Origin: Apiosordaria backusii
Lineage: Eukaryota > Ascomycota > Sordariomycetes > Sordariales > Lasiosphaeriaceae
Length of the DNA: 64,000 nucleotides
Direction: 5' to 3'
Assembly: GCA_030549205.1 (NCBI GenBank)
Contig: JAUKTV010000011.1
Location: 558,001 to 622,000, forward strand
Under the pieces are notes generated by a model. That model was given only the letters and a program-made list of their open reading frames with translations. It ran no database searches and had not been told where the DNA came from. Below, one piece after another: positions 50,034 to 62,373 of this stretch (position 1 is its first letter; each line of letters starts with the position of its first letter). A program made the translations under genes and the position numbers.

Positions 50034-52868
50034 CTACGCCCTAAAAGCCTGCACCAACTCATGCAGCTTATCAATCACCACCGGCACCAGTGCATTCAGA
50101 TTATCATCCATAATCCTCTCCAAATGCCTTATCGCATCCTCCTCGCTCAACTCCAAGTGAAACCTCTCCTTCACCTTCAGCACCGCCTTATCTGGCTCCA
50201 GCTTGATATCAGGGATATTCGCGTCCACCATCAAGCTGAACAAATTCAAGATCAAGTTATTGTTCTTCCTCAGCGTGCTGTACGCCAAGAAACAATACTG
50301 CTTGAACTGCCGGTAATGTTCCGAGTTAGACCCGCCCATGCAGTCGACCATCTCCTTGGAGAGCTTCATCGCGGGCGCAAAAGGTTTCGGGTCACGGCCG
50401 AGGATGTACCCAAAGTCGGCGTGGAAGAAGTGCCCGTCTGGAGTTAACAGGAGGTTGTCAAGGTGGCGATCGCCGACACCAAGAATGTAGGTGATGACGC
50501 AGTACCCGGCACACGACCGGACAAACGTGTCCAGGCTTTCCTTGCGCATGCCAAAAGGGCCCTGGGCGTCGGGATTGTTTTGTTTGAGGTAGGCTTGGGC
50601 CGGGTTGGTGCGGAATTTGGAGGCTATGCCTTGGAAGGTCATTGAGGGGACGAATTGTGAGAGACCAGCACTGGTGCTAGTCGCCAAGATCTTGTAGGGA
50701 GAGAGCTTCAAGTCAAGGTTCTCCTTCAGTAGAAGATTGTCCATGAGGGTGATGATCTGGATGACAAGCTGGTCCTGGCGGAGGTCGTCGCCAGTCTTGA
50801 AGAGGATGGGGTATTTCCGGCCAGAGGTGGTCTTGAAGGCGACTTTGATGGGATGTAAAGACGATTTGAAGACAACGGTGTCTTCAGGAACCACCCCACA
50901 GATTTCGACCGATGGGTCTAGAGGCAAGGGGAGTGGCGGGTCGATAGTTACAAGTTCGTTTTTAGGGTCGGCCAGAAAGTGCTTTACGCGCTCGACTCTC
51001 TTCGCGATGGATTCATTCGCCTCCTTGATTTCCCCAGAGATCTTGGAGAGGATTGCAACCCACTCGGCCTGTCGCAGTAACGTCTTTCGGGTCTCGTTCC
51101 CGTCTGGTCGCTTCACCAACTCTGCCATGAAATCGTAGGCAATCTTCTTATAGATCATCTGGGTTTCCTCCCCCTGATCCTGCGAATTGTCATCACACTC
51201 GACCATGAGATACCACCAAAAGTAATTGCCAAGCGTCAGGCTGTGGGTAGCTCTTGAGATCAAGAACCGAGCCAGAGAGGAGTCCTGGGTAACCTCGTGG
51301 CCAGGTTGTGTCGAGATATGCTCGTATTTGAGCGCCTGCACAAGCTGAAGCAGGTACAAAAGCAGCTCCTTATCATCTGCTTTGCGCAAGCGCTCAACAG
51401 CAAAAGCTCGTACAGCAGAGTTGTCAAACGTCGGACCAAGCAACTCCAGGGCGTCGTCAACATCGATATCAGTCCACTTCCCTAGAACCTGAACAGCCTG
51501 CTTCGACTCGGCGTGATCAAACCAGTTCACAGACTTGACAAACTTGGTAAGAGCCTTCTTGTTTCTCGTAAGATGATAACGGAATTTCCAGATAAGATCC
51601 TTCTCCTCTGGCGAGAGTGTGTGGGTTGGCGAATACGACATTATCATGTTCAACTCATCCCGCACCTTGGCATTCGGCTTGAGGTCCTTGTCCGGAATCC
51701 CGTTACGATGCTGACTGCGGACCAATCTGCGATGTTTGCTCTCGGCTGGATTGTCTCTAGCACCAACCTCGGGGTCATACACCCTAATCAGTCGACCGTT
51801 GTAGCCTCCGTCATCGTCGACGCTAATACCAGGACCGAATTGAACCTCTGGTGGAGGTTTGACGAGGATATTTGATTGTGACGACGAAAGATGTTGGAAT
51901 GACGAGATTGGCGGTGCCGGATACTCATAGTCAGCAAAGACCACCGGAAAGTCAAACCTTGGAAGTTCAACATTCAGAAAGTACCCGGAGGGTTCTGGTT
52001 TCGATTTTCCGTTCGGTTCGCTAGACTTGTCATCTCGGGCCGCTTCTGTCTGCCTGATGGCTTTGGCTTTGAGTGACGTTCTGGCAGTTTGGAGCCCGCG
52101 CCTCTCGAATCCACGAAAGACAAGTTGGTCCAGCCAATCCACGCGCGGAATCTCGCCCATTTCGTGCTTCTTGAAGAGCGCCTCCATACGGTCCAGCTCG
52201 TCGGCATCATTATCCTCGCGCATTCCATTCTTTGGTCGTGATCTGGGCACCAGAGCAGGAGTTTTCGTATCATCATTCCCGTCGGGAGGAAGGTGTCTGT
52301 AGATATGACATCTCTGGCGTCCCTTGTGCAGCTGGTTGTCCTTATCAAACAGCGGAAGCGTCGCCCCACCGAAGGGAATTCTGTGGCCATAAGGTCCATC
52401 TCCTGTTGGTGACAGATCCCAGAGTGTTATCGCAAGGCAGGCGTTCTGGGGTATTACTGAATATGTGACGGGCAGTTCGAGCCACTCTCCCCATCTGCGC
52501 TCGGCTCGAAACGTCTTGAAAGATGTCTGGACGGGGACTGTCAAGGGCTTTGACCCTGCCCACACCTGTACTGTGACATAGAGGTCGGAATATGGGCTAG
52601 AGGCCGACGTATCAGCACTGGTTAACTGGGAGTTGGGTCGAGGGACAGACCTCTGGTTGGATCCTATGTGTCGAAGATTGGCATCATCGAGGAGGGCGGA
52701 AAACAAGATGGGTGCTTCTTCGCCTTCGAGGTTTATGCTACAGCACTCTTTATTAATATTCGAGTTTCTCGGTCACAGAGCACAACAACAGAAACACGGC
52801 GCAACCCACATACGAATCCTGACGGGGTAATCAAGCGAGTCGGAGCTGGCAAATGAGAAGGTCTCCAT
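50034..52868 (-). CDS. VPS34: Phosphatidylinositol 3-kinase Vps34
   Basis: Proposed exons complement(50034..52596, 52651..52747, 52814..52868), 904 aa. Intron 1 is GTATGT...AAAG (66 bp) after METFSFASSDSLDYPVRI. Intron 2 (52597-52650, GTCTGT, branch GTGCTGATAC, acceptor TCTAG) is 54 bp and in frame, so its removal (giving HIGSNQ|SPYSDLYV) is an inference from family alignment. Domains in order: C2 (SDLYVTVQVWAGSKPL, ITLWDLSPTGDGPYG), PIK helical domain (SPEEKDLIWKFRYHLTRNK, VQVLGKWTDIDVDDALELLG), kinase (KTGDDLRQDQLVIQIITLMD, catalytic loop GVGDRHLDNLLL, HADFGYILGRDPKPF). This class III kinase makes PI3P for endosome sorting and autophagy with Vps15. All catalytic residues are intact. Confidence 0.94.
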
Positions 52869-53460
52869 TCTGGCAACGGTGATAAGACACCGCGCAATAC
52901 TGTGTGGTGCCGCAGAGAGCCTGCTTGCGTAGGTAACGTCGACAAAGTGGAAGATCTTGCGACTTCTTTCAGTCCATATAGGCAGCTGGGCCCTCGAGGT
53001 TGAGCGCTTGGCATGGGAGGCGCGGATCAGTTTGGACGAGTAGGTAACCTGGAATCACTTGGTGATGTTGCGCAACCTGGAAAGCAATCGGACAGTGATG
53101 CAGCCTGTATTGCAACGCTGGAGGGTGCCCCTCGGCAGCCAATGCCCGCTAAACAACCCCTGTCGCCGCCAGTTCTCCAGCTCCTGCCCCACTTCTCCAG
53201 TGGATCAGCACCCCACCTCAGCCGCCTCAACTTTCCTTGGCAAGGAAGTCACGTCTTCCACTCATGAACGCGTCTGGCAACTTCACCTGGTCAACCTCCC
53301 ACCAAGATCACCGGTGCCTCTTCAATTCTGGTGTTCCGGTTCTTACTACGTTCCCAAACTTGTATGGATTGATTGTTTTTCTTGGTTTCGGAATCGACCC
53401 AGCGAAAGCCGTCCAAAACCCCACGGTGGCGAGCTCAACAATCTGCCCCTCTCCAGCAAG
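52869..53460. promoter_or_regulatory. Divergent promoter region VPS34/NSE4
   Basis: 592 bases between divergent start codons. The NSE4 frame stays open upstream of its chosen ATG for about 400 bases but without coding character. No distinct operator is seen. Confidence 0.5.
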
Positions 53461-54817
53461 ATGGAAAACCGCAATCACCTCGCCGTCCGCGGGAGGAGTA
53501 ACGGACATAATGTCGGCGGAAGTGGATCTCGAAAACGTACATCTGACATTGGCGGCGAACCTTCGACGAGTCGACGCAGAACCAGAGACCCCTCGGTGCA
53601 AGCTGACCGCGGCGATGAGGACGAATACGACCCAGAGCAGCCGATGCAAGAAAGACGGCAGATCCAACGGTCTATGCGGGAGACTTACCGACAAGTAGAC
53701 GAGAATCCGGACCGGCTCATGGGAGAAGACGCAACGCCCTATTTTGACGTGCTCGACAAGCAAAATAATACGATGGGCAAGGTCAAGCAGCCCGGCGAGG
53801 CCGTGATTGATTCCAGGATCCTGGTGACTTTGTCAGATTATGCTGTTAAACGAACCCAGAAGATTTTTGAAGGAAACATTGGGGGGGTTGACCTGGATGA
53901 GCTCGTCTCCAAAGCCTCTACATTTATGCGCATCGGTGGTGGTATCGAGGATGATGAGGCTGTTGAGCTATCAAGCACCCAGAGGAGAAGGAGACAACCC
54001 GCCCGTGGAGCTCTGGGAAGTGACGACGAAGATGTCGGAGATGAAGGCGATATGGCCAACTGGACGCACCTTGGCCGTCACGCTACTATTCCCGCTGTTC
54101 TCAGACCAGCCGTGCCAGGATTCCTGTTGGGGCCGCTATCTATAGAAAAGAAGGCTCGCAAAATCACAAAACGGTCAGCGCCCTTCAAAGTGAGCAACCT
54201 TCAGGAGGTGCGACCTCAGGAACTCAGGGCAGAGGATTTGAAACAGAACCACAAGAACGACCTCCCGTCCATTTGCAAGAAGATATGGGTTCGACTGGAG
54301 GCCCGCGAATTAGAGGCCCAGGAGTTGGCCACGAAAAAGGTTGAGGAGCTTGAAAAAGATGGGACTGAGCTTTCAGAAGAGGAAACCCGTCAGGTCATGG
54401 ATGGATATGGGCTCAACGGCGACGGCATGGTGGATCTGCTACGCTTTGTGATCAACCCGCGCTCTTACGGCCAAACGGTAGAAAACATGTTCTATGTCAG
54501 CTTCTTGATCCGCGAAGGAAGTATCCAGCTCAAATTTGATTCGAACGGTCTTCCGGGCATTGGTACGTGACCTCGTGCGCTTCTGCTTTATGCAAGGCTT
54601 GGGCTAACTTTGCACGACAGCGTCGTTCAAACCAGAGAATAACGCGGCCGAGTCACTATCACGGGTCAGGGCCCCAATGAGACATCAAGCTATCATGTCA
54701 ATCGATATGGAGACCTGGAGGGCAATCATCGATACTTTTGACATTAAAGAGCCTATCATTCCACACCGCGAGGAAGAGGCACCGTCAGGGCCCGGCGCAC
54801 GCGGTTGGTACAACTGA
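53461..54817 (+). CDS. NSE4: Nse4, kleisin subunit of the Smc5-Smc6 complex
   Basis: Two exons, join(53461..54562, 54621..54817), 432 aa. The intron is GTACGT...GACAG (58 bp), joining LPGI|ASFKPEN. Start ATG 53461 (GCAAGATGGAAAAC). A basic Ser/Arg-rich N-terminus (RKRTSDIGGEPSTSRRRTRD) precedes RRQIQRSMRETYRQVDENPD and the kleisin N-part (RILVTLSDYAVKRTQKIF, VDLDELVSKASTFMRIGG). The C-terminal winged helix (Nse4_C) begins near NGDGMVDLLRFVINPRSYGQ with TVENMFYVSFLIREG and ends METWRAIIDTFDIKEP. It bridges the Smc5 and Smc6 heads in the complex for recombination repair and chromosome resolution. Length is close to other fungal Nse4 proteins. Confidence 0.93.
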
Positions 54818-55346
54818 GCACAAGGACCAGAGTTTGATGAGTAGAGCTGTCATTCGGGATTGGGGATTTTGGACCTGCAGATAACTGTGCTGTATACGTT
54901 GACTGGAAGAATCACTGTTGATTTCAAATTAGTAAGACCTTAGCTGGATGCCCAGTTACTTGTAAGTTGCCTGTTTATCTTCTCCGCGTTGATACGATTG
55001 CTTGCAATTTGACAGCGTGGGAGGGAGATATGGATTCTTTGTTTGATCGAATGAATGGAAAGCTCTGGCTCCTCTCCGCAAGCATCCAAAGCTCAGCGTC
55101 TTTGTTTGCACCGCGATGATGTCGTGGAGCTTGGGCGGCAAAAGACTGTTAATACCCCCTTTGTTCAGGTGCCCCCTTCATTGTGCAGTCCACCAGCTGC
55201 CCGTGTTTGTTTGATGTTGAGTGATATGAAGCTCCCAACGTCCGTTCCTGCAAAGACAATTATGTTTTCTTATTTTGGTACGTCTTAGTTGGCTCTCAAC
55301 AGCCTAGTTAATATTCACGCACGCAATCTGTAAAAGTCATCGGACA
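54818..55346. other. Intergenic and leader of the coiled-coil gene
   Basis: 529 bases. A GTACGTCTTAG...CTCAACAG segment near 55279-55302 is too short to be a confident intron. No gene or repeat is seen. Confidence 0.5.
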
Positions 55347-58300
55347 ATGTATCGATTATTCCGCGGCAGCCAAAGTGAGGGGCGCCCGAGACCGCCCAGC
55401 ATCTCGACAGGCGGAAGTGAGTCGGGGGTCCTCGAAGGACGGGCATCAGAGGCAATGGGGTCGATGAGCGCCCCGCGCCGGGGGGCTCAAGTCAGAGGTC
55501 CAGGATCTAGAAGAACTCGGGACATTTACCACATCGCCCAAAACTACGATCCGTGGGACGATGGCAGGATCACGTGGACCAAAGGCGGGGAGGAGGCTCT
55601 CAACAAGCTGTTGAGGACTGCCACCGAGCCCCCTATCGAAGGCTTCTGGAAAACGCTCCAACCAGGGGACGCAAGCGCCGCCGTTGCTGAATGGTTCGAG
55701 CGTGAAAAGCAAGGAAGAGTCGTTTCCGCTTTCCGCTATCTCATCGGGGACTACAACCGGGTGGTAAAAGGTTGGATGAACTCTCTCCAGATGACGGGCA
55801 ACTTGAATAAGCACCTGGGAAATGAACGGGTGCGTGCTGAGAATTTGAAGGAGGAGATCGAGATGCTCCGGGCCCAAAATCGCGAACTCGAAACGACACG
55901 GGGGCGCAACGAGGAGTACATTGACGAGCTGGAGGTGAAGAACCGGGACCACGAGGTCGAAATCCAGGAACTGAACCAGCAACTGAAGCACAAGCAGGCC
56001 GAGAACCGGAGACTGGCTCAGACCCTTAATAGCAGGAGAAGCCAGCAGACGACTCCCGGCGGCACTGTGGTTGAGGGGGATGGTCATCACGGCGGAACTT
56101 GGAGTGAAGACATCGCGAGAAAAGAACGGGAGGACTACCTGATCAATATCGAGGCGGCCAATGAAAGAGCAGACGCCGCGGAACTCAAGGTGAGGGAGCT
56201 AGAAGCCAAGATCGAGCGACTTAGGACGGGTCAAGAGGCCATCGGCCAAGCGGGCGACAATGTTACTTCGACGGGCGTCGGGGCCGGATCTGCCTCGGTG
56301 GCTGCCACAGCACTCAAGGCGGCAGAGGAGAAATATCAAGAGTGGATTGGGGAGTTGAAGACGGAAAACACGCGTCTACAGGCCGCCAATGAAGCTTTGC
56401 AGACTGCCATCCAAGAAATGACAACAGGGAACGATGAAACTCTAAAGAGGGAGAAAGAGAAGCTGCAGGCAGAATGTCAGGCGTTACGGGAGCAGCTCTC
56501 GGACCAGCGGTCTGAGATGTCGGGGAAGCTTCAAAAGGCGACGCAAGATCTGAAAGACATCCAGGAAAGATTTGAGAAGCTCCAACGCCGGGCTGCCGAG
56601 TACGAAAAGAAGATCAGGCGGCTAGAGATCGACAACGATAATGAAATTAACCGTCTTCGCGAGCAAGTGGAAAGCGTCAGAGAGTCGGTCGAAGAGTCTG
56701 CCCCTAGGCTCAACCGCCTTGAAGAGTGGATCCAGGAGACTGCAGCAGGTCAAGATGAGCATGTAGAACAGTTGGAAAAGGCCCAAGGGTTCTTGCAAGA
56801 AGTCGGCGATCATCTGAAAGAAAACACGGACCCATCCCCGGAAATCGTGCAACAGTTGGCCGCCTGCGTGGATGACATCTTCAAGAGTGCCGAGAAGGTC
56901 CGTAGTAACCATCAGGAGATCGAGGGAGAAGCCAGAGATACTCGCGAGCAGACTCGTGAGCAAATAAAAGAGTTGGAAAGAGTCAACGAGATGCTCCTTG
57001 GGTGGCGATCCCGTGTTCGATCTGGCCTTGCATCGCCCACTTCCTTGAGGCACGAAGGAGACATGGTTGCGTCCATGATTGAGCGACTACAGCATCAACA
57101 CGACGAGCAAGGAAGTGCTAAAGAGAAGAAAGGGGATGTTGATGTTTCGGGTCCCCGGCGCCAATCCTGGCATATCACCCCTTCAAAGAAACCGAAGGCA
57201 GAACGCCCGCCGGCAGTAAAGCCAGCAGACAAGGAGCGAGTCCGAGAAGCGGCCTTGGCTGCGTATCAGAAGCAAAGACAAAGACAAAGGGATCGGCGGC
57301 AGAGACCACCTGCTCTGGCTCTTGCCAACCAACCTGACAGAAATACTCCAGGTAACTATCTTTTCTTATAGTGAATACAGTGGGTGCTGACATCTTTCTA
57401 GAAGCCGTTAGGGGTCCGGGGGAGTACGAAAAGCTTGGGTCGAGTACAGGAACAGACAGAGAACCACTGCTGCAAAAGAGCATCAAAGCCAGCTCTTCGA
57501 AACCAGCCCAACAGCAATTCCAGACACCTCCTAACAACTACCCGTTCGAACACGAGATAACCAGCAGTGTCAGAGAGCGTATCAAAGATGGGAAGCCTCC
57601 AAAATCCGAAAAGCCCCCATCATCTGTCGAGCCTCCATCATCTGTAGAGCCCCCGTCAACTCGACAGCCATTATCATCTGTAGAGCCTCCATCAACTCGA
57701 GGGCCTCCATCATCTGAAGAGCCTTTGCAACTTTCGTTGGATATATCTCCAGAATCCGAAGAGGCGCCGAAATCTGGGAGGGTTTCAAAATCTGACGACG
57801 AATCACCACCCCAGACCAGATCGTGGCGGCAACTTTCTAGTGCGGAATCCCCGGTTTTATCAGCTGGCTCTGACGAGGAGCCTCTACTCGATGATGATGA
57901 TGATGTCGATCCGGCTTTGCTGGTGCTACTGAGAGGGCTCATAAAAATACAAGACATCATCGCAAGCGTTACCGATGTGGACAAACGAAAGGCAGACAAC
58001 TCTTTCTTGGGGGCCATGGCCCGATGGGGCAAGGAGCAGGTGAAAGCTGCCCTGGAATCGATGACCGATATTTGGGGAGACCCACCAGAGGATATTGACA
58101 CAGACGTTGGCCACCCGTTCTACTGGATATATAAGGCGTACAATTTGCTCAAGGAACAAGAAGACGTGTTGGATTACGACGAGGTCGGAGCTCTGATCTT
58201 GCTGAAAACGCTGGATGACTGCGAAGGCGGCATCACTGATCAAATCATGGATATGCTCACGACGCCAGAGTGGCAACGCATCAAGGTTGAGAACTTTTTA

Positions 58301-60145
58301 GACGTCATAAAGTCGGCGAACGAGAGACATGAAGAGGCGAACGAACTGAGGACCAAGTACGATGAGCTAGAGGCTGAACTTTTGGAGGCTAAACTTTCGC
58401 CCGAGGAAGAGTTTTACGTGCTGAGCTGTGTTAAACGGCATTTGGACAGCACGGGCGGCAAAGACACGGAAAAGTTTGAGGACCTGGTGTGGGAGGTTGC
58501 CCCTGCGATCGAGCGAGAGGTGAAGCTGGCTAAGGTAACCAAAGAGCTCGAGAACTGGGTAAAAGAGCACAACGAGTGGGCGGATAAGATCACTCCTCTC
58601 TATGTTAGGCCGCTCCAGGAGCTGGTCGAAAATCTCAACGCAAAGATAGCCGATGAGAATGATGAAGACGACAAGATCCTACTCAAAGCCCGCGTCAAAC
58701 GGGTCAAAGCACTTATCCACCACGACCCTACCGAAGAGTTGGCTCTCAAGACCACTCCCAAGTCCCCGCTGGAGATTATCACTGCCAACATACTCGCCAA
58801 CCAAGACGCTATCGAAGACCAATATCAGACCCGTCACCAGCGGATCGAGTCTCTGATTCGGGAGAAGGCGTTTGAGCTTTACTCTTCCAACACCCACAGC
58901 AAGCACGCCGAGTCGGCTTGTTTCTGCTCGCTTCTGCGGTACTACTCACCAAAGGTGTATTACGGTGCTCTTCGTGACGGCTGCTGCGGACGTGGTAGCA
59001 TGATGTCTCCCATCAAGGAGGGCACTAACGTGGATACTCAGCCCATAACCCCAGAAAATATTTCATCAAGCGACGGACCCCTCTCACCCCGCCGCGGCCG
59101 CGTCTGTCAAGGCCACCACGGCCACGGTCTTTTGTCTGCCTCGACGACTCTCCCAACAGTCATCTGCCATGTGCTCACCTCTATCCTCTGGCTCATCCTC
59201 TTCGTCCTCTCCACCCCAGTAGAGATTTACACCACCATCCTCTTGGTAGTCACCACCCCCTTCGACCTGGTTGTTTACGGCCTCACCTGGATTAGATACT
59301 TCTTCTCCTACCTTCACTGGTATCTCTTCCCATCCAACTACGCCGCAAACTACCACCTCGTCTCCGCTACTGCTTCCTCCGCCAAAGCAGCCCCTATTAC
59401 CCCAACCCCTTCCATCAAACAAGCCCACCCCCCAGAAACCCCCTTCAACCGCCCCCTCTCCCGCGCATCCACCCCGTCCTTCGCCCCCTCGCTAGACAAC
59501 TTCTCCCCTGACCGACCACCCCACCCCGACGACGACCCCTTTGTCGAGAAGAAAATCGCTGCCATACCCCAGTACGACGGACCAATTGATGACTTTCCTG
59601 CTGTCGATCGCCGTCCATCAATTGACATGTTTGCTTTTGACCCCTCCCTTACTTCCCCCCCTGATGATGACGAACCATCCGGTAGTCCCCCACCGCCAGA
59701 AAAACCAAAACCGTTCCAGCTGTCTACTGGTACTGCGTCACCTGCTTCGCTGATTATTTCCCTGTCGATCATCACGACGGTGTTTAGCAGTGTGGTGTAC
59801 CTGGCGGTGGATCAGGAGAGGCGGGTGTGGCTGAGTAATAACCACTGGAGGAGGGCGTTTGTGAATGATTTGCTGGAGCCGTTTGGGAGTTACGAGACGA
59901 GGGGGAGGGCGTGGGTAGATTGGGGGGTGGTGGCTTTTCCAGTGAGTGCGGTGATGAGGGGGTTGAATAGGGTTTTGATGGGGTGGGTGCCGAGGTGGGT
60001 GAGTTTGGTGCCTTGGGATACGGACCGGGCGGTGGGGTATGGGGGGGTTAGTTGGGGGGAGAGGGCTGGACTGGGAGGGGAGGGGGGGTTGAATGGGGGA
60101 TTGAGTGAATCTCAGGGGGCAGGGTCTTTTGCAGCTGGGGGTTAG
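55347..60145 (+). CDS. Giant coiled-coil protein with C-terminal membrane segments, function unknown
   Basis: Two exons, join(55347..57351, 57402..60145), 1582 aa. The 50 bp intron (GTAACT, branch GTGCTGAC, acceptor TCTAG) joins two frames that otherwise look like separate genes (RNTP|EAVRGPGEYEK). A compact N-terminal region (DPWDDGRITWTKGGEEALNK, EGFWKTLQPGDASAAVAEWF, LIGDYNRVVKGWMNSLQ; about 70-150) precedes a coiled coil from about 155 to 560. SSVEPPS tandem repeats lie near 735-775. More helical coil is at about 840-1150. Near 1245-1310 lie two to three hydrophobic segments (PTVICHVLTSILWLILFVLS, YTTILLVVTTPFDLVVYGLT), and another near 1450-1470 (ASLIISLSIITTVFSSVVYL). The architecture suggests a tail-anchored tether or nuclear-envelope/ER scaffold. 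That is inference; I do not recognise the family. Confidence 0.8.
57600..57725 (+). repeat. Coding tandem repeat, KPPSSVEPPS type
   Basis: Imperfect units of 18-24 bases (tctgtcgagcctccatca, tctgtagagcccccgtcaac and relatives) code SSVEPPS, STRQPL and STRGPPS repeats inside the coiled-coil membrane protein. In frame throughout. Confidence 0.8.
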
Positions 60146-60378
60146 GTTGTAGGATGATGGGATTTTTGTTTGGCTTTTCATCTCTGAGTTTTCTGTTCTT
60201 GTTTATGGGCAGGGTTATTTGAGAAAATAGTTGGAGTTGTGGGGTGAGAATGAAGTTGATTGTTTTGTTTACTGGCTGGGGGGTGTCTCCGCCAACTGCC
60301 TCAGGACGTGTCTCCTTACGGTAAAAGCCATCACTGTCCAATAAACCGCCATAAACCCAAGCCACACCACCTCTAGAA
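60146..60378. other. Convergent 3' region
   Basis: 233 bases between stops of converging genes; the G/T-rich end of the large gene meets the 3' flank of the dioxygenase. Nothing else is seen. Confidence 0.6.
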
Positions 60379-61593
60379 TCATCGCTTCTTCACACATAAG
60401 TCGCTCCTCAAAATCCACTTTTCTCCTGCCGTGACCTCTTTTCCTTCGTGCTATACGGCGTCATGTTAGTCGATTTACATTTACCTCTTCATCAAACAGT
60501 GAGAAACAAGGGAGGAGAGACGTACCAGCATACAGTCGTCGCCGTGTTTATGCAGCAATAGCATCCCCGTCTCAGGACGGATGGGGATAGCCTCTTTTTT
60601 CGACTGCCGATCGTGTGGGTAAAAGACTGTCTCGCCTCCTACGCAGCCTTCGGTTGAGGAGGTCAGGTAGAGGAGGAGAGTCCAGGTTGTTTTGACAGGG
60701 AGGGAGGGATTGTCCGGGGTGGTGAGGGTGAGGTTGTTTGAGTCGTCATCTGTTGGGTAAGAGGTTGGTTAGTGGACACAATATAAAGGATGGTATGCAA
60801 GGGATGAAAGGAGGGTATGCAAGTGATGAGGGGGATTTGCCTTGGCATTATGATGTGGTGATCGTCATATTTGGTGTCTGAGGCAAAAGAGAAAAAAAAA
60901 GAGAAACAGAGACGGGGACACATCATCGATTCGGTTGACCGGTCGGTGAAGGGAGCGCAACAACATTTTAATGTGTGTCTCACCAGACTGATTTGGCCGA
61001 GACTGTGCGGGCGGGAGGAAACGACGATGATTGGGGGGAACTAAACGAAAAAAAGAATGGAGAATGTTTGACCTACAATGCGCATCAAAAAATTGCCCAG
61101 GCGTGTACCTATACACTCGGATATTTGGGTTCAGGCCGACAACTTCTCCTCCCCTGATTCAGAATTAGCGTCATCATCACATAATCACATCAGATATCAT
61201 TTTTTTTTATGTCTCAGCAACGCACCACAGATGAGCCTTGTCAGGATTGCCCAGAACGGCCTCCTTCAGCCCTGTCTGAGTCCATAGTCGGTCCGCAAAA
61301 GCGGGGTCCTCGATCTGGAACCGGTCGTTTACCCTGACCGCCATCCCCCGCTTTGGCTTACCGGGAGTGGTAGTCAGGGGAAGGGTCCGCAGAAAGGAGA
61401 CATAGTCACGGCAGAGGTTCTTGGGGAAGAATGACCGGAGAACGACGACCTTGTCTTGGATTGGGGCATCGAAATCGAGGCTGACTACCGGGAGGGGTGG
61501 TTTGAAGACCGGCCAGTCGGGGGGGTTCTGTTTGGTGGTGCCGGCGGGGGTGGAGGAGGTTGGCTGTTTTTTGGGGTGCTTTTCTTTTGCCAT
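60379..61593 (-). CDS. Fe(II)/2-oxoglutarate-dependent dioxygenase (prolyl 4-hydroxylase-like)
   Basis: Four exons, complement(60379..60450, 60526..60749, 61077..61153, 61226..61593), 246 aa. Donors are GTGCGT, GTAGGT and GTACGT; acceptors are TTCAG, CAACAG and TATAG; all phases fit. Start ATG 61593 has a perfect context (CCGCCATGGC). Splicing rebuilds HLW|GGEVVGLNPNIRVYRYTPGQ and then FDAH|YDDSNNLTL, creating the H-x-D iron ligands. TWTLLLYLTSSTEGCVGGET with VFYPHD follows, then MLLLHKHGDDCML|HEGKEVTAGEKW with the distal His and RSDLC at the 2-oxoglutarate-binding end. No signal peptide, so probably cytosolic or nuclear. The target is unknown. The 323 bp second intron is the longest in the gene and could hide a small exon, though the ligands already line up without one. 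Confidence 0.88.
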
Positions 61594-62373
61594 GGCGGGT
61601 GGTGGCTTGATACGAGAGAAAAACAAGAAAGGTCACACGCCAGGTCAAAGAGACAATGTTTGACAATAATGCCGCAGCAATTGGCCGGCGGGCTGTCTTC
61701 GGTGTCGTTATGGCGTCTAGGTTTGCAGGTGTTAGTCCGGGGCGGCTACATGTGCATTATCAGCAAGTTTGTGTTGGTCGTCTGATGTTTTACCAGCAGC
61801 ATGTATGTAGTGACCCGCTAGGTTTTCCCAGTTTTCCAGGATGGCTCGTTCCAAGCCATTGGTCTGTCCCAACCAAGCATGTCTCACTTTCAGCCTCTGA
61901 GACTGCAGGCGGTCTAGTTGGTGACACTGTCGGTTGACTGACAGGAGGAACACCAGGCTGAGATCCTATTGGGGATGGGATATGCCTGGCTGAGTGTGGC
62001 GTGTCGATTGTCTTAGAAGTGGAACCAAAGAGAAAGAGACAGTATCCCTACATACCTTGACAAAAACGCAAACAAACCTGCGAGATGTTGGTACCCTTGT
62101 TTGCCGTCCCCAAAGTTCATGAACGAGGTCGATCCGAGGTCGATCCGAGGTCGATTCCAGCGGGGCTGCCAAGGCGCTTCGATAACGTTAAATGCATCGC
62201 CCCGCGAAATGGCACGCCAAGAAACAGGGGTCAAGCAGCTCCACCAATGACAGACCAAAACATTCCGAGACATCAGACCAATCTTTTTCAGAGCTCAAAA
62301 CGCAACGACCGCTTTTCAACAAACACACATCAACCGTCGACAAATCGCGGCGCCGTGTCCATTCCACACCAAA
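61594..62373. promoter_or_regulatory. Divergent promoter region, dioxygenase/AIM11
   Basis: 780 bases between divergent starts. A triplicated gaggtcgatcc phrase lies at 62124-62158 (cgaggtcgatccgaggtcgatccgaggtcgattcc), an 11-base direct repeat in three copies about 220 bases above AIM11. No gene is supported here. Confidence 0.55.

Noticed and set aside
57371..57401. Separate gene starting at 57371
   Set aside because: The apparent start lies in a 50 bp intron with good signals; splicing joins it to the preceding coiled-coil frame.
60663..61116. Two short minus frames in the dioxygenase locus
   Set aside because: They are single exons of the four-exon dioxygenase read through their introns.
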